Shown here: piece after piece, positions 26,612 to 35,511 of the stretch
Position numbering within the stretch: position 1 is the stretch's first letter
How the letters are laid out: every line of letters starts with the position of its first letter
NCBI GenBank assembly: GCA_012267385.1
Contig: JAAXGW010000039.1
Coordinates: 7,264 to 71,263 of the forward strand
Direction of reading: 5' to 3'
Source: OMG group bacterium
GTDB lineage: Bacteria > Pseudomonadota > Gammaproteobacteria > Pseudomonadales > Azotimanducaceae
DNA: 64,000 bases
Notes under the pieces: model-generated
What the model saw: the letters and a program-made list of their open reading frames with translations, nothing else
What the model was told of the DNA's origin: nothing
The model's database searches: none
Program-made: the position numbers and the translations under genes

Positions 26612-28852
26612 GTGCGATCCTTACTCCAGTTTTCGTTACTTTCCGCGTTTGTGGCTGCGTGGATGACGACGATCCACGCCTCGCCGGAGATGTTACCGGA
26701 TGCTCTGAAACTTGGAGCGAAGGATTGTGGCTATTGTCATGCATCGTCCACGGGTGGGGAAGCTCTTAACGAACGTGGAACTTGGTTGAAGAATGAACTG
26801 AGTGAGAGATCTGAAACCACGATTGATGTGGAATGGTTGTTAGAACGAGAGGACGACGAGGCCGAAGAAACGACCACCGCCCGACCGGCACCGGATCTCG
26901 TTGTCGAAGTAGAAACAGAAGGTAGTGATGAGATGTTTAATCACATCGAACGCAACTTTGACTACTCCGCCCGTCATGGAGAATGGCCGGCATACGCCGG
27001 AGATTTGAAGGCAACCAAGTATTCTCCACTCTCACAAATAAACGAAGACAATATCTCAAAACTACAAATAGCCTGGACATGGACCTCCAAGATTGATACA
27101 GGTTTATTTGACCCAAGCAACTCCAAACGCCCACCTGACTTCTCTAAAGCTACTCCCTTAATGATTAATGGAAGATTGTTCGTAAGAACAAGATACTCAA
27201 CCGTCTCGGCAATTGATGCGGCGACAGGAGACGATATTTGGACCTTCGACCCTGGTACCAAGGACGGTTTGATTCCACCGATGTACGGATTCAGTACTCG
27301 AGGAGTAGCTTATCATCGTGATTCAGATGATGCGCGCATATTTTTGGTCACTTCCAATGGTTGGTTGATCGCTTTAGACTCTCGATCTGGGGAAGTGATT
27401 AAATCGTTTGGCACCGACGGTAGGGTGAACTTACGAACTGGTTTACGACGACCACTTGATCCGAAATATACTTCTTGGAGCAATGTTCCTACCGTTTGTG
27501 GTGAAGTGGTCGTTGTCGGGAGTCAAAATGATGACAACTCGCACGAGGCTCGCACCGGCGACGACCCTACTAAGTGGAATTTGCCCCTCGGAGACATTCG
27601 TGGTTTCGACGTGAAAACTGGCAAACAACTGTGGGTATTCCACACCGTACCACAAGGGGAAGAATTTGGAACAGAGACTTGGGAAAACGAGTCGTGGCGA
27701 TGGATGGGAAATACGAACGTGTGGACTAATGCCAGTTGTGACTCAGAGTTGAACTTGGTGTACTTACCGACTTCCGCGCCTTCGCATCATTTTTATGGCG
27801 GCGAACGTCTTGGCGTTAATCTTTTTAGTACTTCGATCTTAGCTCTCAATGCGACAACTGGAGAGCGAGAGTGGCACTTCCAAACAGTACGCCACGATAT
27901 TTGGGATTACGATAACCCTGCAGCCCCGGTAATCGCGGATGTTACGATCAACAATAAACCACGCAAAATTGTTGCTGTAGTGACTAAAACAGGCTTTCTG
28001 TTCGTATTGGACCGTACCAATGGAGAGCCGATTTGGGAAATTGAAGAAGTCGAAGTGCCGCAGAGCTCGGTGGCTTCAGAACAGACAGCGAAGACTCAAC
28101 CTCGCCCAACCTGGCCTCCTCCCTTCGAAATGCAAGGCATATCTAAGGATGACATACTCGATCTCTCCACTCAGTTGTACGAACTTGCCGAGAATGAATT
28201 AAAGAAGTACGATTACGGAGAGTTGTTTACGCCACCGTCAGCACGCGGTACGGTGGTTCTACCAGGAATTGGCGGTGGTGCAAGTTGGTCCGGCGCGTCC
28301 TTCGATCCGCGCCTTAATTGGCTCTTTGTCGCATCGCGACGATTTCCTACGGTTATCCGGTTATCGTTGTCTGACTCTCAGAATAACGGTGTTTTAGTTC
28401 AGTCCCAAGCAGAATTCCGTGGTTTAGGAGGGATCCCTTTTGTCAAACCGCCTTGGTCGAGCATTACAGCTTACGACATGGAAACGGGAGAGATTCGCTG
28501 GCAGGTACCAAATGGTGCCGGACCGAAAGATCATCCGTTACTAAAACCACTTGAAATCGGTGAGGATTTGGGTAGCGCTGATCAATGCCCAAGTCTGCTG
28601 GTTACTTCAGAACTAATTTTTTACGGTTTCGCCGACGTGGTGAGTCAGTTGCGGGTGATGAGTAAGGCATCTGGTAAACTAATTTGGTCAGTGAACTTAC
28701 CAGGCGCAGTGGCGGGTGCTCATCCAATTACCTACGAGCTGCGGGGAAAACAATACATCGTTATTGTCACTGGAGCACCGACCGAGCCCCTACGCGTGAC
28801 CGCATTCACGCTCACGAATCAGTCCGAAGAATCCTTGGAACGCGATCGTTGA
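26612..28852 (+). CDS. PQQ-dependent quinoprotein dehydrogenase with N-terminal haem c motif
   Basis: 746 residues from a GTG start, with a signal peptide ending near IHAS. CGYCH at residues 39-43 is a haem-c attachment motif just after it. The body is an eight-bladed PQQ propeller of the glucose/quinate group: NFDYSARHGEWPAYAGDLKA near the start, FQTVRHDIWDYDNPAAPV and PSARGTVVLPGIGGGASWSG downstream. There are no membrane helices like those of mGDH, so a soluble periplasmic enzyme passing electrons through its haem is likely. The substrate (sugar or alcohol) cannot be told. No pqq synthesis genes are in the window. It ends 12 bases from the convergent fur. Confidence 0.85.
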   Translation: MRSLLQFSLLSAFVAAWMTTIHASPEMLPDALKLGAKDCGYCHASSTGGEALNERGTWLKNELSERSETTIDVEWLLEREDDEAEETTTARPAPDLVVEVETEGSDEMFNHIERNFDYSARHGEWPAYAGDLKATKYSPLSQINEDNISKLQIAWTWTSKIDTGLFDPSNSKRPPDFSKATPLMINGRLFVRTRYSTVSAIDAATGDDIWTFDPGTKDGLIPPMYGFSTRGVAYHRDSDDARIFLVTSNGWLIALDSRSGEVIKSFGTDGRVNLRTGLRRPLDPKYTSWSNVPTVCGEVVVVGSQNDDNSHEARTGDDPTKWNLPLGDIRGFDVKTGKQLWVFHTVPQGEEFGTETWENESWRWMGNTNVWTNASCDSELNLVYLPTSAPSHHFYGGERLGVNLFSTSILALNATTGEREWHFQTVRHDIWDYDNPAAPVIADVTINNKPRKIVAVVTKTGFLFVLDRTNGEPIWEIEEVEVPQSSVASEQTAKTQPRPTWPPPFEMQGISKDDILDLSTQLYELAENELKKYDYGELFTPPSARGTVVLPGIGGGASWSGASFDPRLNWLFVASRRFPTVIRLSLSDSQNNGVLVQSQAEFRGLGGIPFVKPPWSSITAYDMETGEIRWQVPNGAGPKDHPLLKPLEIGEDLGSADQCPSLLVTSELIFYGFADVVSQLRVMSKASGKLIWSVNLPGAVAGAHPITYELRGKQYIVIVTGAPTEPLRVTAFTLTNQSEESLERDR

Positions 28853-28864
28853 AAGGAGCAAAAA

Positions 28865-29284
28865 TTACTTCTTTAAGCCGTTATCAGACTTTTTTCGTAC
28901 GTAGAGTACCAGATCGTGATCGATCAGTTCATATCCGTGTTGCTCTGCAATTTCGTGCTGTAACTGCTCAATTTTCTCATCAACAAACTCAATCACTGTT
29001 CCGTGATCAACATCAACCATGTGGTCGTGATGTGACTCTGGAGTTAGTTCATATACCGAGTAATCTTCTGCGAAGTTGTGTCGTTCAACGATTCCAACGG
29101 CTTCAAACTGTGTGAGTACCCTGTAAACTGTTGCTAGTCCGATAGATTCGTCCATTGCTAATAGTTTCTTGTACACGTCTTCCGCGGAAAGATGGTGCGG
29201 GTTCGCTTCTTCCAACACTTGAAGCACTCGCAACCTTGGTACGGTTACTCGAAGCCCAGCTTCTTGAAGTTGAGATTTGGACAT
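28865..29284 (-). CDS. fur: Ferric uptake regulator Fur
   Basis: 139 residues. The winged-helix part has VTVPRLRVLQVLEEANPHHL and IGLATVYRVLTQFEAVGIVE; the metal-binding part has ESHHDHMVDVDHGTVIEF. The CxxC structural zinc site of E. coli Fur is replaced by DVDH, and the end DHDLVLYVRKKS matches Pseudomonas-type Fur, which also lacks the pair, so activity is expected. It represses iron uptake genes when iron is plentiful. No clear Fur box was seen in the 130-base gap shared with the divergent ABC gene. Confidence 0.93.
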   Translation of the reverse strand: MSKSQLQEAGLRVTVPRLRVLQVLEEANPHHLSAEDVYKKLLAMDESIGLATVYRVLTQFEAVGIVERHNFAEDYSVYELTPESHHDHMVDVDHGTVIEFVDEKIEQLQHEIAEQHGYELIDHDLVLYVRKKSDNGLKK

Positions 29285-29396
29285 GTTTTACCCTCGCAAG
29301 AGGTACTTTGTCTTACTAGTTTATAGCGAAATCAACAAAATCAGAAAACTTCAACGACCCAAAAGCCTCCTTTTTGTGGAAAATTGTGGGAATTAA

Positions 29397-29425
29397 ACAC
29401 TTTAGTGAGACCAAGTGTCTAAAGT
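29397..29425 (+). promoter_or_regulatory. Inverted repeats over the start codon of the double-ABC gene
   Basis: ACACTT (29397-29402) pairs with AAGTGT (29413-29418), and ACTTTAG (29399-29405) pairs with CTAAAGT (29419-29425). Both arms cover the GTG start at 29415, and no ribosome binding site is evident, so a leader RNA fold could limit translation. The two pairings are mutually exclusive. Seen by eye only. Confidence 0.3.
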
Positions 29426-31022
29426 TTTAGAGGTTAATGATCTTCGCGTCAGTTTCGGTTCCGAAATGGCTGTCGACGGAGTTTCGTTTTCCATAAATAC
29501 AGCAGAGACTGTAGCTCTTGTCGGCGAATCTGGATCTGGGAAATCTGTCACAGCACTTTCGGTGTTACAGTTACTACCCTATCCGTTGGCTCATCATCCG
29601 TCTGGTAGTGTTCTTGTTGAAGACCAAGAGGTAATCGGAGCTTCTCGAGAAGAATTGTTGAAGATTCGAGGAGCTAAGGTGAGCATGATCTTTCAAGAAC
29701 CAATGACCTCCTTGAACCCGTTGCACAAAATCTCGAAACAGGTCGGAGAGGCGTTACGAGTTCATAAAGGGATGTCGCGCCAACAAGCTCTAAAACGGAC
29801 ACTGGAATTACTAAAGCTCGTGGGACTTCAAGATGCTGAGAGTCGCCTTCAAGCCTATCCCCACGAACTGTCGGGGGGTCAGCGTCAAAGAGTGATGATC
29901 GCGATGGCGTTAGCCAATGAACCCAAGTTGTTGATCGCGGATGAGCCAACGACCGCGCTCGATGTAACCATCCAAGCACAAATCTTGAAATTGTTGGGTG
30001 AGTTGCAGGAAGAGATGCGAATGGCAATGCTCCTGATCACGCACGATTTAGGGATTGTTCGTTCGGTCGCTCATAGAGTCTGTGTCATGCATGATGGATT
30101 GATTGTTGAACATGGTACAAACGCGGAGATTTTTGGCGATCCGCAACATGAGTACACCAAGCATTTACTGGCGGCTGAACCATCGGGTGAACCAGCCTTT
30201 TCGAACGATCAAGCTCCAATTCGAGCTGAAGCCCGTAAGTTTACGGTGAGATATCCTCGTGGGAAGGGTTGGTTTGGAAAAACGCAATATGTGGTAGCTG
30301 TCGATGATGTAGAAGTCACCGTTCGGGAAGGACAGACCGTAGGTGTCGTTGGTGAATCCGGGTCTGGCAAGACAACGCTCGGTTTAGCGATGTTACGTTT
30401 GCTTACCAGCGAAGGTGACTTGGAGTTCGACGGGAATGATATCCTTCCACTGAAACGCAGAGCACTTACACGACTTCGCAAAGACATGCAGATTGTGTTT
30501 CAAGATCCATATGGGAGCCTTTCACCTCGGATGACAGTTCAACACATCATTGAAGAAGGACTTGGGGTACACGTACCCAGTTTATCCAGAGCACAACGAC
30601 AAGCCCAGGTTGCTGAAGTTATGTCAGAAGTGGGTTTGGACCCAGAAACTATGGTTCGTTACCCACACGAATTCTCGGGAGGGCAACGCCAACGAATTTC
30701 TATTGCGCGAGCAATGATATTGCGTCCTCGATTTGTCGTTTTGGACGAACCGACCTCGGCTTTAGACATGTCTGTGCAAGCCCAAATTGTCGATTTGTTG
30801 CGAGATTTACAACAAAAACATAAATTAGCTTATCTGTTTGTCAGCCACGATTTGAAAGTGGTCCGCGCATTGGCGAATTGGCTGATAGTGATGCGAGATG
30901 GTAAGATTGTTGAACAAGGACCTGCACAGTCAGTGTTTAACTCTCCTCAGACTGATTACGCCCGCGCACTATTTGGCGCTGCACTAGACATGAAAGTCGA
31001 CGAAGAATTTGTACGACAGTAA
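29415..31022 (+). CDS. Fused double-ABC ATPase, YejF-like (peptide/oligopeptide importer)
   Basis: 535 residues containing two full ABC domains. Domain 1 has Walker A GESGSGKS at 37-44, signature HELSGGQRQRVMIAMALA, and Walker B LLIADEPTTALD. Domain 2 repeats these with VGESGSGKTTLGLAM, HEFSGGQRQRISIARAM and FVVLDEPTSALD. This is the YejF type, normally working with YejA, YejB and YejE in microcin C and peptide uptake. None of those partners is adjacent, so the ATPase is an orphan in this window. It is followed by a VOC gene 19 bases on. Confidence 0.88.
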   Translation: MSKVLEVNDLRVSFGSEMAVDGVSFSINTAETVALVGESGSGKSVTALSVLQLLPYPLAHHPSGSVLVEDQEVIGASREELLKIRGAKVSMIFQEPMTSLNPLHKISKQVGEALRVHKGMSRQQALKRTLELLKLVGLQDAESRLQAYPHELSGGQRQRVMIAMALANEPKLLIADEPTTALDVTIQAQILKLLGELQEEMRMAMLLITHDLGIVRSVAHRVCVMHDGLIVEHGTNAEIFGDPQHEYTKHLLAAEPSGEPAFSNDQAPIRAEARKFTVRYPRGKGWFGKTQYVVAVDDVEVTVREGQTVGVVGESGSGKTTLGLAMLRLLTSEGDLEFDGNDILPLKRRALTRLRKDMQIVFQDPYGSLSPRMTVQHIIEEGLGVHVPSLSRAQRQAQVAEVMSEVGLDPETMVRYPHEFSGGQRQRISIARAMILRPRFVVLDEPTSALDMSVQAQIVDLLRDLQQKHKLAYLFVSHDLKVVRALANWLIVMRDGKIVEQGPAQSVFNSPQTDYARALFGAALDMKVDEEFVRQ

Positions 31023-31041
31023 CCCCAAGTAGGTAATAAGA

Positions 31042-31437
31042 ATGGCACTAGAAATCTATGGAACCGGAGTTTTCGTCGATGACCAAGCGAGAGCTCTCGA
31101 CTTTTACACCAAGAAGTTAGGATTTAACCTGAAGCACGACATTCCTGTAGGTGAACATCGTTATCTAACGGTAACGTCGAGTGTGGCACCGGACGGAGTG
31201 GAGCTGTTGTTGGAACCAAGTGCCCATCCGGCGGTTCCGCCATTCAAGGAGGCTTTAGTACGAGACGGTATCCCCGCAGCTTCCTTTCGGGTGCGAGACC
31301 TGCAGTCAATCTACGAACACTTGTGTAATCAGGGGGTAGTCTTTGTTCGAGAACCGTTTACGGCCGGAGAAACAAAAATCGCGATGCTTGATGACACCTG
31401 TGGAAACTTGATTCAGTTGGTTGAATTTAATGACTAG
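31042..31437 (+). CDS. VOC (glyoxalase/bleomycin resistance) family protein
   Basis: 131 residues, one vicinal-oxygen-chelate module pair. The family pattern is visible: VFVDDQARALDFYTKKLGFN early and the MLDDTCGNLIQLVEF ending, with H123-type ligands not fully conserved (the first strand reads IYGTGVFV with no histidine). The true reaction is unknown; lyase, dioxygenase and binding functions all occur. It is probably co-transcribed with the ABC gene before it. The stop codon shares the CTAG palindrome at 31434-31437 with the stop of the convergent slipin gene. Confidence 0.75.
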   Translation: MALEIYGTGVFVDDQARALDFYTKKLGFNLKHDIPVGEHRYLTVTSSVAPDGVELLLEPSAHPAVPPFKEALVRDGIPAASFRVRDLQSIYEHLCNQGVVFVREPFTAGETKIAMLDDTCGNLIQLVEFND

Positions 31438-32249
31438 GATTCAGTTGAATCGCTATCTTCCTGCGAGCTGGATTCGTCACTGGTAGCTTTCTTGCTACCA
31501 TGCACTGTCATCGATTGCACCACATCTAGTACGTTCATAGGTACCGGAAACACAATAGTCGACGATTTTTCGCCGGCGATTTCTGTTAATGTTTGAAGGT
31601 ATCGTAGTTGCATGGACTCTGTTTGGGACGCGAGTTTCGTTGCGGCATCCACTAGCCGTGTTGACGCTTCAAATTCCCCATCTGCATGTATGACTTTCGC
31701 GCGCCGTTCGCGTTCTGCCTCTGCTTGTTTCGCGATGGCGCGTACCATCGTCGCATCGATATCTACATGTTTGATTTCGACGTTTGCAACCTTGATACCC
31801 CATTGGTCCGTTTGCTGGTCCAAGATAGCTTGAATATCCTCGTTTAATCGATCGCGTTCGGCGAGCAACTCGTCGAGCTCATGTTGTCCCAAAACGGAAC
31901 GAAGAGTTGTTTGCGCTAGTTGTTCAGTTGCGACCATATAGTTTTCAACGTTGATGATTGCTTCTTTGGGTTTCAGTACGCGGAAATACAGAACTGCGTT
32001 TACGTTCACAGAGACATTGTCTCGAGTAATCAAGTCTTGCGACGGTACATCCATAGCCACTGTTCTGAGGTCAACTCGGATGGCTTTTTGCAGGAACGGG
32101 ATGACCACGATCAATCCCGGTCCCTTAACGCTTTGAAAGCGTCCCAAAAATAAGACTACAGCACGTTCGTATTCGAGCATGATGCGTAAAGAAGCAAACA
32201 GTAGGAAAAGGATGATTACTGCGGTGACTAGTATGTAGGTCCAAGGCAT
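31434..32249 (-). CDS. Slipin (SPFH/band-7 membrane protein)
   Basis: 271 residues. An N-terminal helix (YILVTAVIILFLLFASLRIM) anchors a band-7 domain: EYERAVVLFLGRFQSVKGPG, then VDLRTVAMDVPSQDLITRDN and LGQHELDELLAERDRLNEDI, ending in a coiled helix with AEAERERRAKVIHADGEFEA. Slipins form membrane microdomain scaffolds and often pair with NfeD proteases, as here: the nfeD gene lies three bases upstream. The tail after residue 245 is polar and serine-rich. Confidence 0.92.
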   Translation of the reverse strand: MPWTYILVTAVIILFLLFASLRIMLEYERAVVLFLGRFQSVKGPGLIVVIPFLQKAIRVDLRTVAMDVPSQDLITRDNVSVNVNAVLYFRVLKPKEAIINVENYMVATEQLAQTTLRSVLGQHELDELLAERDRLNEDIQAILDQQTDQWGIKVANVEIKHVDIDATMVRAIAKQAEAERERRAKVIHADGEFEASTRLVDAATKLASQTESMQLRYLQTLTEIAGEKSSTIVFPVPMNVLDVVQSMTVHGSKKATSDESSSQEDSDSTES

Positions 32250-32252
32250 AGA

Positions 32253-33629
32253 TTAAGTGATCCTCTCAACTTTTAGGGTAAGTCCGTCAATATCGCGGAC
32301 GACAACTTTGTCATTTCGTGCAAGGGGTACATCGGCGGTCGCGGTCCATGTTTCACCCTCGGCGAACACTCGACCTTCGTCGGTGAAATCGGCTAACACC
32401 CGAGCTTCCTTACCGATTAATCCGTCTAGTCCCGAGACCGGACCTTTTCTTCGTTGTTTTAACGCGGTTCGGATCACAAAAATTAAGAGTAAAGCCGTTA
32501 CCGTCGAAATCGCGCCGACGACGGCAAACGAAATCTGAAAGGCAGGGATATCGGTATCGTAGAGCAACAATGATCCAGCAACAAACGACACAATTCCTCC
32601 GAGACCAAAGATTCCATACGATGGGGTTATAGCTTCAGCGATGAACAAGATAACTCCGACTACCAACAACGCCAGTCCAGCGTAGTTTAGCGGTAGAAGA
32701 TGCAAAGCATAGGCACCCAAAACTAGACAAATAATCCCAAGGATTCCGGCTCCACCCAAACCTGGGTTGTAGAGTTCGATGATTATGGCGTTAATGCCAA
32801 CGATTAGTAGTAAGTACGCCACGTTTGGATTAGTAATAATCTTCAAAAACTCGTACACCCAGTCGGTTTCAATTTCCACGACCATAGCATCTGCTGTGTC
32901 CATGACCACCGTGTTCCCGTTGACGTTCTCGACGGTGGCCCCATGGATCTGTTCAAGGAGGTCTTGTACATCCTGTGCAATGTAGTCGGTGACGTTGAGT
33001 TCCAACGCCTCGGATGCGGTTAAATTTGCCGCTTCTCGAACTGTTTTCTCAGCCCATTCCACGTTTCGTCCGCGCAGTTCTGCTAAGCTTTTTATATAAG
33101 CTACTGAATCTTCCAGAATCTTCCGATCCATTGCATTTGTACCGTTTTCTTGCATGTCTTCAGTCTCGTCTGATTCACTTGGTGAATCTGGTGTGCCCGG
33201 CATGCCGGGGACGTTGTTAGGTGTCGACCCCATCGAGACTGGAGTGCTTGAACCGATATTTGAAACTGGGCACATAGCGGAGATGTGACTTGCATAAGAA
33301 AGATATGTACCAGCACTGGCGGCTCTCGCACCGTTCGGCGCGACGTAAGTACAGACGGGGACAGGAGATGACAAAATGTCTTGCACAATCACGCGCAAGG
33401 AGTCGACTAACCCTCCAGGTGTGTCAAGTCGAATTACAACCAATTCGACATTGTCGTCGGCTGCTTTTTCTAATGCTTTAGTGATATGGTGCGAGGTTGC
33501 TGGACCGATCGCACCTTCAATTGTCAGGACTCGGACTTCGTTCGCGGCGAGTTGCGATAAGCCGAGCACTAAGAATCCAGCGCCGAAACATAGGCGTACT
33601 AGGGAACGAAATCGAAAAGACCTGATCAA
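32253..33629 (-). CDS. NfeD-family membrane serine protease (ClpP-class)
   Basis: 458 residues with a TTG start and a signal peptide (LCFGAGFLVLGLSQLAANE). The N-terminal ClpP-like domain has VVIRLDTPGGLVDSL and ARAASAGTYLSYASH, which holds the catalytic serine, then KILEDSVAYIKSLAELRGRN with the lysine. Four or more membrane helices follow, ending in a cytoplasmic OB domain (GLIGKEARVLADFTDEGRVF). A proline/serine-rich insert lies at about residues 135-155. It is cotranscribed with slipin; the pair is thought to degrade the slipin tail. Confidence 0.92.
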   Translation of the reverse strand: MIRSFRFRSLVRLCFGAGFLVLGLSQLAANEVRVLTIEGAIGPATSHHITKALEKAADDNVELVVIRLDTPGGLVDSLRVIVQDILSSPVPVCTYVAPNGARAASAGTYLSYASHISAMCPVSNIGSSTPVSMGSTPNNVPGMPGTPDSPSESDETEDMQENGTNAMDRKILEDSVAYIKSLAELRGRNVEWAEKTVREAANLTASEALELNVTDYIAQDVQDLLEQIHGATVENVNGNTVVMDTADAMVVEIETDWVYEFLKIITNPNVAYLLLIVGINAIIIELYNPGLGGAGILGIICLVLGAYALHLLPLNYAGLALLVVGVILFIAEAITPSYGIFGLGGIVSFVAGSLLLYDTDIPAFQISFAVVGAISTVTALLLIFVIRTALKQRRKGPVSGLDGLIGKEARVLADFTDEGRVFAEGETWTATADVPLARNDKVVVRDIDGLTLKVERIT

Positions 33630-33751
33630 TGCTTACCCAGTAAACGGTTCATATTTCACCAATAACTCGCATAGTACCATATTGTAGCATTCTGAACTGA
33701 TACCGTACCTACCATTGCGTGGCGGGACGTTTTTATGGATTCGTAATTGGA

Positions 33752-34090
33752 TTATCGGGCGGAGAAGGTATTGTCCTGCTTGTAATCGCGCCGGCTCGAC
33801 TTCTTAAAACTGTGCCAAACAGAGACTACCTTCTTGTTCAACGGTTCGACTAGCACTACGACTGCGTGAACTCTCTCAAGAGTCTTCGTTGAATATCCTT
33901 GTGTTTGCAGCTGTCTCATTTTTTTCTTACTAATTGCGAAGGACATTTTCCCTTCGCCACGATGATTTCGAACGTCGGCGTTATAGAGTACACATTGAAC
34001 AGTCTGTAGGGTGATACCGCGTTGTTGGGCAGCTCTCTGCGCGTGCGGTGTCAACGTGTAATTGCCGTGTAATACATCGGTTCGGTTCAT
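33752..34090 (-). CDS. Small protein with a DUF4258-like domain
   Basis: 112 residues, no signal peptide. LTPHAQRAAQQRGITLQTVQ and VRNHRGEGKMSFAIS resemble DUF4258, a small basic fold distantly similar to RelE-type proteins. The C-terminal part is rich in lysine and arginine (WHSFKKSSRRDYKQD). There is no obvious antitoxin partner on either side, so a toxin role is unlikely but not excluded. Function unknown. Divergent from the radical SAM gene across 249 bases. Confidence 0.55.
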   Translation of the reverse strand: MNRTDVLHGNYTLTPHAQRAAQQRGITLQTVQCVLYNADVRNHRGEGKMSFAISKKKMRQLQTQGYSTKTLERVHAVVVLVEPLNKKVVSVWHSFKKSSRRDYKQDNTFSAR

Positions 34091-34339
34091 TGTGAAATTA
34101 CTTGTGAGCTTGTGCGCGAGATGTGCTCAAATAGATCGATTCTGCACGCAAATTAGACAACTACAACCCTCGATAGTTCCGACTCAACTCAGCTGTTCTA
34201 TGACTTGAAATATTGCCATGGATTCCATGATAGTAGAGTTGCTGTCGTAGGTAAGTTTATTAGTCTTATCTAGACTTAGAATGTACCTAGCCTATGAACC
34301 AAAGTTACGCATACGTAGTTTCGCTGAAATCGGTTTGCC

Positions 34340-35449
34340 TTGAATAAGTCTCAGTCGATAAAAGGTCGCGGAGCGACAGAAAACCCTAGTTCACGATATC
34401 TCCGATCGGAGGTCGAGCCGGTGGACGACGGTTGGTCGACGCTTCGCGAGCTTAGTTTGGAAGATTTGGCTTGTGCTCCGGATACGGAGTTGCGACCGGA
34501 CAAAACAGCGAACATCATCACAACAAACCAATCTCCAGACATTCCTTTTTCGCAGTCGATTAATCCTTATAAAGGATGCGAACACGGTTGTATTTACTGT
34601 TATGCTCGTCCCACACATGCGTATCTGGACTTGTCGCCGGGACTGGATTTTGAGACGAAGATTTTTTACAAAACTGAGCCGGTGGCGCGGTTGCGCGAAG
34701 CATTTCAGAAGAAGTCTTATGTTTGCGAACCGATCGCGTTGGGAACCAATACGGATCCTTACCAACCAGCAGAAAAGAAACTTGGTGTAACACGAAAGCT
34801 TCTAGAGACTTGTCTTGAGTTCCGCAATCCAGTATGCATCGTAACTAAGGGTGTTTTAATACTGCGAGATCTCGACATTTTGAGAGATCTTGCCAAATTA
34901 GGACTAGTTTCTGTTGCCGTGAGTGTCACGACTCTACAAAACAAACTAAAGACTAAGCTGGAACCGCGAACGGCGTCGCCAACAGCTCGTCTACGAGTAA
35001 TTCGAGCATTGGCACGAGAGAGAATTCCAGTTGGAGTAATAGTTGCACCGATAATTCCAGTGCTGACAGATCACGAACTCGAAGAAATCTTAGAACAATG
35101 TGCCCGTTTCGGTGCACAGTTCGCTACTTATGTGATATTACGTCTTCCGCTCGAAGTAGCGGAGCTCTTTGAAGCTTGGTTAATGGAACACTACCCATTA
35201 CAAGCAAACCGCGTATTAAGTCAGGTCCGAGAAATTCACGGTGGCAAACTTTGTGGTTCCGAATTTGGTCAACGCATGACAGGTACCGGGGTGTTTGCAG
35301 AGTTGATTCGTCAACGATTTAGGTCAGCAAAGAAAAAGTTTGGGTTTGATGCACCGACAGGTGAACGCGCAACAGGTACAACGGACACTTCGACGCTTCG
35401 CACTGATTTATTTCGAAGACAACGGGACGTTAAGGACCTTTGGGATTAA
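34340..35449 (+). CDS. PA0069-family radical SAM protein
   Basis: 369 residues from a TTG start. The radical SAM cluster is C80, C84 and C87 in INPYKGCEHGCIYCYARP, in the PA0069/Rv2578c group related to spore photoproduct lyase. Other signature regions: KGRGATENPSSRY at the start, EPIALGTNTDPYQPAEKKLG and EPRTASPTARLRVIRALAREG-like residues near 215-235. The function is not established; DNA repair or nucleic acid modification is often suggested for this group. It stands 62 bases ahead of a dehydrogenase gene. Confidence 0.88.
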   Translation: MNKSQSIKGRGATENPSSRYLRSEVEPVDDGWSTLRELSLEDLACAPDTELRPDKTANIITTNQSPDIPFSQSINPYKGCEHGCIYCYARPTHAYLDLSPGLDFETKIFYKTEPVARLREAFQKKSYVCEPIALGTNTDPYQPAEKKLGVTRKLLETCLEFRNPVCIVTKGVLILRDLDILRDLAKLGLVSVAVSVTTLQNKLKTKLEPRTASPTARLRVIRALARERIPVGVIVAPIIPVLTDHELEEILEQCARFGAQFATYVILRLPLEVAELFEAWLMEHYPLQANRVLSQVREIHGGKLCGSEFGQRMTGTGVFAELIRQRFRSAKKKFGFDAPTGERATGTTDTSTLRTDLFRRQRDVKDLWD

Positions 35450-35511
35450 ATACCGTGGTAGCGGACACGCACCTCTGTTATTAGAAAACAACTTCACGTG
35501 GTGATACGACT

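Noticed and set aside
28865..29284. Loss of the CxxC zinc site in Fur as a novelty
   Set aside because: Pseudomonas-type Fur also lacks this pair and has the same C-terminal end, so it is normal for that branch.
33752..34090. Toxin of a toxin-antitoxin pair
   Set aside because: The DUF4258-like fold has distant RelE similarity, but there is no partner gene within 300 bases on either side.
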